The translations under genes were made by a program, and so were the position numbers. 5,290 bases of DNA from an uncultured Alphaproteobacteria bacterium (GTDB taxonomy: Bacteria > Pseudomonadota > Alphaproteobacteria > RF32 > CAG-239): contig CALXTH010000019.1 in assembly GCA_944391365.1 (NCBI GenBank), forward strand, positions 1 through 5,290, read 5' to 3'. The notes beneath the pieces are model-generated. The model saw only the letters and a program-made list of their open reading frames with translations. It had not been told where the DNA came from and made no database searches. Positions 1-5,290 of this stretch are shown here, piece by piece (within the stretch, counting starts at the first letter, position 1; the number at the start of each line of letters is the position of its first letter).

Positions 1-2
1 CA

Positions 3-284
3 TTGATTCCGGCGGTATGGTTGTGGGGATGGTCTCTGGCCTGTAAAGTCAATTATCCGGCTTTGCTGCTGGCGCCGTTTGAATGGCTGAGAAACAGAAA
101 TCTGGCGCATTATAATGATGAGAGAATCGTTATTAAAAATATCGGACTGACAGAAGAAAAAGTTTCTGAAGAAGAGCTGATCAAAGACCAGCTTAAAAAT
201 CTTGAAAAAGAGATTGACGAAAACAAAGAAACCCTTAAAATTCGCGAAAATATCGCTGAAAAAATAAACAATCTGAAAAAATAA
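3..284 (+). CDS. C-terminal fragment of an unrecognised membrane protein with a charged helical tail (5' end outside the window)
   Basis: The frame is open from the left edge to the TAA at 282-284, giving about 93 visible residues. A TTG at position 3 could formally start translation, but no upstream ribosome site can be seen and the frame opens straight into a hydrophobic segment, so this is most likely the tail of a longer protein. Residues 2-28 are rich in Trp, Leu and Ala and look like a membrane helix. The basic RNR at 30-32 follows, which by the positive-inside rule puts the tail in the cytoplasm. Residues 51-93 are almost all Glu, Lys, Leu, Ile and Asn with partial 3-4 spacing of Leu/Ile (64, 67, 71, 78; 84, 88, 91), suggesting a short coiled coil. 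The next gene begins 56 bp downstream on the same strand, so it probably shares the operon with the coupling ATPase. I do not recognise the family and assign no function. Confidence 0.7.
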   Translation: MIPAVWLWGWSLACKVNYPALLLAPFEWLRNRNLAHYNDERIVIKNIGLTEEKVSEEELIKDQLKNLEKEIDENKETLKIRENIAEKINNLKK

Positions 285-328
285 ACTCTTATTAACCATA
301 TTGTGATAAAAACAGATAAAAAAGTTTT

Positions 329-340
329 AGAGGTGCAGGA
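329..340 (+). promoter_or_regulatory. Ribosome binding site supporting a TTG start
   Basis: AGAGG at 329-333 lies 7 nt before the TTG at 341, a normal Shine-Dalgarno distance. An in-frame TAA at 317-319 means no earlier start is possible, and TTG is the first start-type codon after it. The next in-frame ATG, at 371, would remove the first ten residues of the first membrane segment and lacks as good a site. This decides the TTG start. Confidence 0.65.
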
Positions 341-1702
341 TTGAAGCCTTTAGTCATTTTAACCAGAATTATGAGCGTCGGCCTCTTTTGGAGCGTGTTC
401 TTCATTGAGGGCGTGCGGGTTATTATGCTCAGAAACTGGCATTTTGACATGTTTCAGACGGCTCATTGGCAGCATGCCTGGAATCTCTGGCTGTCCGGCT
501 GGGTTATCAACACGCCGAAAGAGTGGGCTTTTGTTCTGATTATTCTGACATTTATTCCCCTGTGGCTGTCCGGCTGGGCGGCGCTCAGCATGATTCGCTG
601 GGAAAAGGTTGTTCTGAAGGCGCTGCGGCTGCCATGGACGGCTTTGAAAAGATGTTTTTTCCGTCCGGTCAAAATTATTGCCCATTCGGCAGCTCCGGGT
701 AAAGGTATCAAAAAGAAAAAATCTTACAAAGAAGTTCGCCCCCGCAGTTTGCGGATTCCGCTGGATGACCGGGCAGAACCACCTTTAAACGCTTCAAAAT
801 TGATTACCCCGACACAGAAAGTGAAGCCGCTGATGCCGGCCATTGCCGCAGCAGGGGCTCCTCTTCAGGGAACCGTCAAACCGACACTTCCGCCTTCTCC
901 GACACCTCCGGCTCCTCAGGACGGGGCAGCTTTTACTCACTCCCTGTTTAATATGGACGGGGAAGATGATGATTTTGACTTCAACATTGACGATTTTGAT
1001 TTAGATAAAGCCGCAAAACCGGAGAAAAAAGAGGAGGCGTCAACCGCCCCTGCCCCAAGCCGTTTTCCGGAACCCAAAGCTCCGGCCGTTTCCACCCGGC
1101 AGCCGCGCAGGGATAAGGACAGACGCGGCGGCGGTCCTGCTCAGACCGGCAGCAAAAACGGCAATGGTTCTCAGCCGCAAAACAATGGCAAAAAATCAGG
1201 ATCGGGGAATTCGGTTCTTGATGTTATCCGCCAGCACGGTTATGAAACCATCAACGGTGCCACCATCCGGAATACGCTGGTTGATTTTATCGGTATTGCC
1301 AAAGAGAAAATTGTTTTGTGTCTGGTTGACAAGGAACCCGGCGACTGGCTGGCCGATGAAGAACGTTTTAATGATGAGGAACCTTTGTGGTTTTCCGAGA
1401 GCAGTCACCGGATTTCTCCGGTCCGAAAAATAGATCTGGCGCGGAAAGTTTTGCGGGAGAAGTTTCAAGCGGCCGGAATCGCTGCCGAAGTCAAAGCTTA
1501 TGTCATTATATCTATCGGCAATATTATTAATGCTGAAGATATGTTTGAAATATGGGACGGGCTGAATGTCAAGGTTACCCGGATTGACCGCGGAACACCG
1601 AAAGAAATCTGCCTGTTTGCCAAAGAGCTTGAAGATGCCGGCGGGGCGGCAGAGCGGGATGCTTTTGAAAGAATCAAAAAACTAATCAGAAATATCGCAT
1701 AA
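341..1702 (+). CDS. Two-pass membrane protein with disordered linker and NERD-like C-terminal domain, putative type IV secretion accessory factor
   Basis: This is a 453-residue protein of unrecognised family, starting at TTG. Residues 4-28 and 62-83 are hydrophobic and probably cross the inner membrane. The basic stretch after the second (R86 to K127, including KKKK near 124-127) argues that both termini are cytoplasmic. Residues about 130-290 are a low-complexity linker: Pro/Ala-rich at 160-193, strongly acidic at 206-222, basic at 255-262, and Gly/Asn/Gln/Ser-rich at 263-290. Residues 291-453 look globular, with alternating beta-like and helical stretches. The pattern D315 plus hydrophobic strand, then IVLCLVDK at 324-331, then conserved-looking Trp at 336 and 350, loosely recalls NERD or restriction-endonuclease-like folds, but the usual E-x-K is not present, so catalysis is doubtful. 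The VirD4-like gene begins 15 bp after the stop, so the two are very likely co-translated. A role beside the coupling ATPase is inferred from context and topology only. Confidence 0.85.
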   Translation: MKPLVILTRIMSVGLFWSVFFIEGVRVIMLRNWHFDMFQTAHWQHAWNLWLSGWVINTPKEWAFVLIILTFIPLWLSGWAALSMIRWEKVVLKALRLPWTALKRCFFRPVKIIAHSAAPGKGIKKKKSYKEVRPRSLRIPLDDRAEPPLNASKLITPTQKVKPLMPAIAAAGAPLQGTVKPTLPPSPTPPAPQDGAAFTHSLFNMDGEDDDFDFNIDDFDLDKAAKPEKKEEASTAPAPSRFPEPKAPAVSTRQPRRDKDRRGGGPAQTGSKNGNGSQPQNNGKKSGSGNSVLDVIRQHGYETINGATIRNTLVDFIGIAKEKIVLCLVDKEPGDWLADEERFNDEEPLWFSESSHRISPVRKIDLARKVLREKFQAAGIAAEVKAYVIISIGNIINAEDMFEIWDGLNVKVTRIDRGTPKEICLFAKELEDAGGAAERDAFERIKKLIRNIA

Positions 1703-1708
1703 AGAGGA
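1703..1708 (+). promoter_or_regulatory. Ribosome binding site of the coupling protein gene
   Basis: AGAGGA begins directly after the upstream TAA (1700-1702) and sits 9 nt before the ATG at 1718. This supports that ATG as the start and tight coupling to the upstream gene. Another ATG at 1708-1710 is in a different frame. Confidence 0.6.
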
Positions 1709-1717
1709 TGCTGGATA

Positions 1718-3919
1718 ATGGCTTTGAAGAAACGAGGCGAAGAGTGGGAAGAATATGATAATGCCGTGCAATGGATGGTTGTTACGGTGGTTATCTCCTT
1801 GGTTTTGACGATTGTTCTGGCAATTATTTCCCTGCCGCTCGGCTATCTGGTCGGGTCAGGAATCTCGCAAGCCAGTATGGATGAGGCTATTCGTTTTATT
1901 AAAACAATTTTTAATGATCCGGCCTATTTGTTCTCCCGTTACGGAGCCTGGTTCAACCAGCTTTACGGTTATCACGGGCCATTTGCCGTTAGTTTGTGGC
2001 TGCCGATTTTGCCTTTTATTACGCTGCCAATCGGGCTGGTTATCGGGATTATGAGCAATCCTTACCGGTTTCAGTCCAATATTCATGGTTCGGCACGTAT
2101 CGCTACCGAAAAGGATATCCGAAAAATGCCCTTGCTCGGTTTTGACGGCTTTTGTCAGGTGGTCGGCAAATTTAACAACAAGTTGCTGATGCTGAAAGAA
2201 ACACTTTCCACTCTGTGCTGCGCACCTCCGGGAACCGGTAAAACAGCCGGCGTGGTGGTGCCGACAATTTTTAATTCCAAAGGGCTCAGCATTATCGTTA
2301 ACGACCCCAAACCGGAGTTGTGTTACAGCACGACCGGCGCCCGGGCCAAAGAAGGGCCGGTATTTGTTATTAACTGGGGAGCAGAAGACAATCCGGCGGA
2401 GGGAATTTATTATCCCAGTTGGAATCCGTTGTCACCAAATGCTTTGCCGGCTCCGGGACCTGACCGTGACATGTATGTTGATTCCATGTGTAATATTCTT
2501 GTGGAAGATCCCAAAGGCGGTGCGGACCCGCACTGGTCAAAAACCGGTCGTTCGGCACTGACGGGCTTTATTCATTTTGTTTCTTTCAAATGTGAAAAAG
2601 CCCGGGCCAATGATTATTTTATCGGCCGAATCTATGAGGGAAAACTTGATGATGAAGACCGCCGGGTGTTGGAAAGCTATTATCTGGAAATGCACGACCC
2701 GATGGCGGCCAAAGCTATTCAAGATTTGCGCAGCGGCAATCTGACCATTGATAATTATCTGCCTATCGGCACTTGGGCTCTGCTACCGGAGAAGTGGATT
2801 GGGCATGAGCCTTGTCTGGCGATGATTCTGGAATGGATTACCGAGGCTCAAATCAAGCAATCTCAGGAAATCAAGCGCCGTTTGGATGAAGGTGACCAGA
2901 TGGCCGCAATGGCTGATCCGATGCGCGATTTGCTTCAGGATGCGATTGACGAGGCCCGGAAATACGGCTATTCGCAGCGTTGTATTGTTGAGCTCAGCCA
3001 GCTCAGCGCCATGCCCGACAAAGAACGTGGCTCGGTGTTGTCCACCGGTTTGGCCGGTATCGGTATTTTCAAAAACTCGGCAGTGGTTTCGCGCACCAGT
3101 TTTTCAGACCTGCAATTCAAAGACCTGCGTGGGATGAAAGACCCGATTACCGGCGAATGGAAGCCGATTTCGGTTTATTTATCCGTCAACCAGGTTGATG
3201 CGCGGGCGCTTGGTATTATCAGCGGAACTTTTATTGAGCTGATGTCTTCTTATCTGATTGCCAATCCGCCCAAGTTTGTCAACAAAACCGACGGGCAGAT
3301 GGGGCCTTTCCCGGCTTTGTTTGTGTTGGACGAGTTCCCGCAAATGCCCAAGCTGAAAGCGATTATTGACGGACCGGCCGTCGGACGCGGACAGAAGGTT
3401 TCGTACCTGCTGATCGGGCAAGACCTCGGGCAAATCTCGGGAAAATACGGAAAGGATGACCTTGAAACCGTGATTTCAACAACGGCCTGCAAAATCATTT
3501 TGTCGCAAAACAACGAAGTGACGGCACAGCGTTTTTCAAAAATGATCGGAAACAAAACGGTGCAGACAACGTCTTATTCCAAAAACGAAGGTATGGGCAA
3601 AGGCGCCAACCCGTTTTCAAAAAATGTGTCTTATCAGTTGCAGGGAACATCCGTTATCAGCACAACGCAGCTGCTCAGTCTGCCGATGCTCAAACAGGTC
3701 GTGTTAATGCAAGGGTCGATTGACCGGCCAATTATGGCGGACTCACCGCGCTGGTATTTGGACAAGAAGATGAAAGCTTTGGCCGCCCTGCCCCCGGCGC
3801 CGAATGTTCCGGACTGGATTGTGGCACAACGTGAGGATATTAACGAAGATATGCTTGCCAAGCTTGGTATTGAATATGATCCCGAAGATGATGATTTTGA
3901 GGAGGAAGAAGACGAATAG
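1718..3919 (+). CDS. virD4: VirD4/TraG-family type IV secretion coupling ATPase
   Basis: This 733-residue protein is a type IV coupling protein, the inner-membrane hexameric ATPase that receives DNA-protein or protein substrates and delivers them to the secretion channel. Two membrane helices (about 18-45 and 88-112) flank a short periplasmic loop of about 40 residues. The cytoplasmic part has Walker A APPGTGKTAG at 169-178 (Lys175), the family-typical NDPKPE at 195-200, and PHWSKTGRSALTG at 271-283. The region about 290-435 between the Walker motifs should hold the all-alpha domain. GSVLSTGLAGIGIFKN at 438-453, Walker B LFVLDEF at 534-540 (Asp538, Glu539), the GQDLGQI motif at 567-573, and the TAQRFSKMIGNKTV block at 602-615 complete the signature. 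It ends in an acidic tail at 720-733, where related proteins often bind accessory or substrate proteins. The length is at the upper end for VirD4/TraG. All key residues are intact. Whether it serves conjugation or effector export cannot be told, because no relaxase or effector lies in the window; virD4 is a family-level symbol. Confidence 0.95.
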   Translation: MALKKRGEEWEEYDNAVQWMVVTVVISLVLTIVLAIISLPLGYLVGSGISQASMDEAIRFIKTIFNDPAYLFSRYGAWFNQLYGYHGPFAVSLWLPILPFITLPIGLVIGIMSNPYRFQSNIHGSARIATEKDIRKMPLLGFDGFCQVVGKFNNKLLMLKETLSTLCCAPPGTGKTAGVVVPTIFNSKGLSIIVNDPKPELCYSTTGARAKEGPVFVINWGAEDNPAEGIYYPSWNPLSPNALPAPGPDRDMYVDSMCNILVEDPKGGADPHWSKTGRSALTGFIHFVSFKCEKARANDYFIGRIYEGKLDDEDRRVLESYYLEMHDPMAAKAIQDLRSGNLTIDNYLPIGTWALLPEKWIGHEPCLAMILEWITEAQIKQSQEIKRRLDEGDQMAAMADPMRDLLQDAIDEARKYGYSQRCIVELSQLSAMPDKERGSVLSTGLAGIGIFKNSAVVSRTSFSDLQFKDLRGMKDPITGEWKPISVYLSVNQVDARALGIISGTFIELMSSYLIANPPKFVNKTDGQMGPFPALFVLDEFPQMPKLKAIIDGPAVGRGQKVSYLLIGQDLGQISGKYGKDDLETVISTTACKIILSQNNEVTAQRFSKMIGNKTVQTTSYSKNEGMGKGANPFSKNVSYQLQGTSVISTTQLLSLPMLKQVVLMQGSIDRPIMADSPRWYLDKKMKALAALPPAPNVPDWIVAQREDINEDMLAKLGIEYDPEDDDFEEEEDE

Positions 3920-3989
3920 GAAGCTGAAGCACCACCGAGGCGGTGAGGGCATCCGTTTTTGGGAGATATATTATAGAGATTGATACACA
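3920..3989. other. Convergent intergenic segment before the terminator
   Basis: These 70 bp separate the coupling protein stop from the main inverted repeat. The only structure I see is a small 5-bp hairpin at 3933-3945 (CACCG, AGG loop, CGGTG) followed about 10 nt later by five T residues. I find no gene or convincing regulatory site. Confidence 0.4.
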
Positions 3990-4020
3990 AAGAAACCGCC
4001 GGAAAATCCGACGGTTTCTT
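3990..4020. terminator. Imperfect inverted repeat, probable bidirectional terminator between convergent genes
   Basis: AAGAAACCG at 3990-3998 pairs perfectly with CGGTTTCTT at 4012-4020. An inner CGGA (4000-4003) pairs with TCCG (4007-4010), with one C-A mismatch between them and an AAA loop. That makes 13 pairs in a 14-position stem. The outer arm is A-rich on one side and T-rich on the other, so each strand ends in a TTTCTT-like run, but the U-tract is partly inside the stem. It lies 70 bp after the coupling protein stop and one base from the stop of the opposing gene, as expected for a shared terminator. Confidence 0.75.
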
Positions 4021-4021
4021 G

Positions 4022-5269
4022 TTACAGGTGTGTAAAAAAACAATAACCCGGGTATAGGCTTAAAAATGTAAAGATTACAAATACACTCATACCGAAAGCA
4101 CATGCTCCTTCGCGATAGTCTTCTTTTTTGATAAAAGCCCTAATCCCCAATATTAGTCCCGGGATTGCCACAACAAAGCACATGCCGCATAGCAGTCCTG
4201 CAACTACCCTGATCTCTTCGTTTTCCTCTGCTCTTTTTTCTTTCCACTTTTCAGGAGACAAACTCTGAAGGGAAGAAAGCTCTTTTTCTGCCTTTATCCA
4301 CTCCTGATATTTGCTTTCCCGTTCTGCTTCGGCTTTTTGCAAAGTTTCTTCGTCGTTTGAAAGTGATGAAGAACGACGAAGTTCAGCAACCGCTTTGACC
4401 AAAGAATCCCTTGACGCTTTGATTGGTTTTATTTTCTCATTCAGAGGATTTTCCCAGACATCAAAAGTCACCATCTTTTCACGAAACGCTTGAAGATCGG
4501 CTTCGTTTTCAACCCTGGTCAAACGTTGATCATTAACGTACGTGTCCCGTGTTTTTTCAACAGCCAGTCTTTGACTATCCAAAAGTGCCAATTCTGCAGT
4601 CAGCTTTTTTACCAAATAATCATTTTGCTTAATCTGTTGATTAACCTCCATGATGTTCCATTTGATGTTTTGGACTTGTGCTTCGGCTTTTTGAAGTTCG
4701 GCCAGTTTATCCCGGGCATTTTCTTCCGCCTCTTTTATCTCTTTTTGCTTATAATGGGATATTTTGAGCGAAAGCTCCTCGGCTTCGGCTTTTTGTTTCT
4801 CTGCTTCTGCAATCAAAGCCTCCTGGCGTTCACGTTCAGCTTTTTCGATACGGCGTTGCTCAGCTTCTACCTCGGCTTTTTGTTTTTCTACCTCAGCTAT
4901 CAAAGCTTCCTGACGTTCACGTTCGGCTTTTTCGATACGACGTTGTTCGGCCTCGGCTTCAGCTTTTTGTTTCTCTACCTCAGCTTTCAAAGCTTCCTGA
5001 CGTTCACGTTCGGCTTTTTCGATACGACGTTGTTCGGCCTCGGCTTTGGCTTTTTGTCTCTCGGCCTTAGCTTTCAAAGCTTCCTGACGTTTACGTTCGG
5101 CTCTTTCAATACGGCGTTGTTCGGCCTCAAGAGCCCAACGGTCTTTGTTCGCCGCATAAATATAACCGCCCGCTGTGATCAGGACAACCGCAGCCTCAAC
5201 CGCAATCATCAACAGCCAGACCCGACTCCGTCGCCGGAGATAGCCCTCTTCCGTCCGGTAGGCTTTCAC
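4022..5269 (-). CDS. Membrane-anchored, highly charged helical protein with four 29-residue tandem repeats
   Basis: This 415-residue protein of unrecognised family starts at GTG (5267-5269) and ends at TAA (4022-4024). A basic N terminus (LRRRSR, 11-16) precedes a membrane segment at 17-40, so the following 41-352 should face the periplasm. Residues 48-163 are four tandem 29-residue units dominated by Glu, Arg, Lys, Ala and Gln. Residues 164-352 continue as charged helix with more Leu and Ile (for example 207-235), a likely coiled coil, with a Pro-containing break near 275-282. Two more hydrophobic segments at 354-379 and 388-411 return the chain to the membrane, with a short charged loop KKEDYREG between them. 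The long helix with an N-terminal anchor recalls TolA and similar envelope spanners, but that resemblance may be only compositional. It converges on the coupling protein gene and is not in its operon, so a link with secretion is unproven. The frame stays open to the right edge, so the true start may lie upstream. Confidence 0.85.
   Translation of the reverse strand: MKAYRTEEGYLRRRSRVWLLMIAVEAAVVLITAGGYIYAANKDRWALEAEQRRIERAERKRQEALKAKAERQKAKAEAEQRRIEKAERERQEALKAEVEKQKAEAEAEQRRIEKAERERQEALIAEVEKQKAEVEAEQRRIEKAERERQEALIAEAEKQKAEAEELSLKISHYKQKEIKEAEENARDKLAELQKAEAQVQNIKWNIMEVNQQIKQNDYLVKKLTAELALLDSQRLAVEKTRDTYVNDQRLTRVENEADLQAFREKMVTFDVWENPLNEKIKPIKASRDSLVKAVAELRRSSSLSNDEETLQKAEAERESKYQEWIKAEKELSSLQSLSPEKWKEKRAEENEEIRVVAGLLCGMCFVVAIPGLILGIRAFIKKEDYREGACAFGMSVFVIFTFLSLYPGYCFFTHL
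4781..5128 (-). repeat. Four tandem 87-bp (29-codon) repeats inside the helical protein gene
   Basis: The units are 5042-5128, 4955-5041, 4868-4954 and 4781-4867, reading in the gene direction. Each encodes a variant of EAEQRRIEKAERERQEAL followed by about 11 more Glu/Lys/Ala-rich residues. The second and third units are the most alike: 4987-5046 and 4900-4959 are an exact 60-bp match at an 87-bp offset. The first unit differs at several residues (Arg/Lys for Glu/Lys), while the fourth keeps nearly the same protein as the third with many third-position changes. The period is exact and in frame, so copy number can change without breaking the gene. Confidence 0.95.
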
Positions 5270-5290
5270 AATCCTTTCCGCATCCGACCC

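Noticed and set aside
285..340. Possible promoter in the AT-rich gap before the 453-residue protein gene
   Set aside because: The gap is only 56 bp, and I could not find a -35/-10 pair with convincing sequence and spacing; AT-richness alone is not enough.
359..711. Overlapping minus-strand frames opposite the start of the 453-residue protein
   Set aside because: They are antisense shadows of a gene with convincing membrane segments and ribosome site; no plausible product is encoded.
3179..3555. Minus-strand frames opposite the Walker B region
   Set aside because: The + strand encodes conserved ATPase motifs throughout, so these are shadow frames.
3933..3960. Small hairpin (CACCG/CGGTG) with a later T5 run as a first terminator after the coupling gene
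   Set aside because: The stem is only 5 bp and the T run begins about 10 nt after it, so it does not have the form of an intrinsic terminator; the 3990-4020 repeat is much stronger.
3634..3990. Minus-strand open frame with a serine-rich run opposite the end of the coupling protein
   Set aside because: The Ser run is simply the antisense of the GA-rich codons for the acidic tail. It overlaps a well-supported gene and the terminator, and has no recognisable protein features.
4311..4493. Short + strand frame inside the convergent gene
   Set aside because: It is antisense to the charged helical coding region, with no ribosome site or domain to support it.
4781..5128. Regular 87-bp repeats as a possible CRISPR array
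   Set aside because: The units are contiguous with no unique spacers, are in frame and encode a repetitive helical protein.

Overview
The window looks like part of a type IV secretion or conjugation locus from a Gram-negative bacterium. An alphaproteobacterium is my best guess, from the VirD4/TraG-type protein and the moderate GC content, but no marker gene settles this. There are no rRNA, tRNA, IS element, CRISPR or relaxase genes here.

Layout on the + strand: (1) the 3' end of a gene running in from the left edge (to 284), encoding a hydrophobic segment followed by a charged helical tail; (2) a 453-residue protein (341-1702) with two N-terminal membrane segments, a long disordered linker and a globular C-terminal domain that loosely resembles NERD/restriction-endonuclease-like folds; (3) a 733-residue VirD4/TraG-family coupling ATPase (1718-3919) with two N-terminal membrane segments, intact Walker A and B motifs and an acidic tail. 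Genes 2 and 3 are 15 bp apart and gene 1 ends 56 bp before gene 2, so the three are probably one transcription unit. An imperfect inverted repeat at 3990-4020 follows and can act as a terminator on both strands.

On the - strand a convergent gene (5269-4022) encodes a membrane-anchored, very highly charged helical protein. It has four tandem 29-residue repeats near its N terminus and two more membrane segments at its C terminus. Its ORF stays open to the right edge, so the GTG start is provisional.

Working model: the coupling ATPase sits at the inner membrane and selects and drives substrate into a type IV channel. The 453-residue protein has the same predicted topology and shares a short EDDDF acidic motif with the ATPase, so it is a plausible accessory or recruitment factor. 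The convergent helical protein may be a periplasm-spanning structural protein or may be unrelated. The least explained items are the 453-residue protein and the repeat protein.
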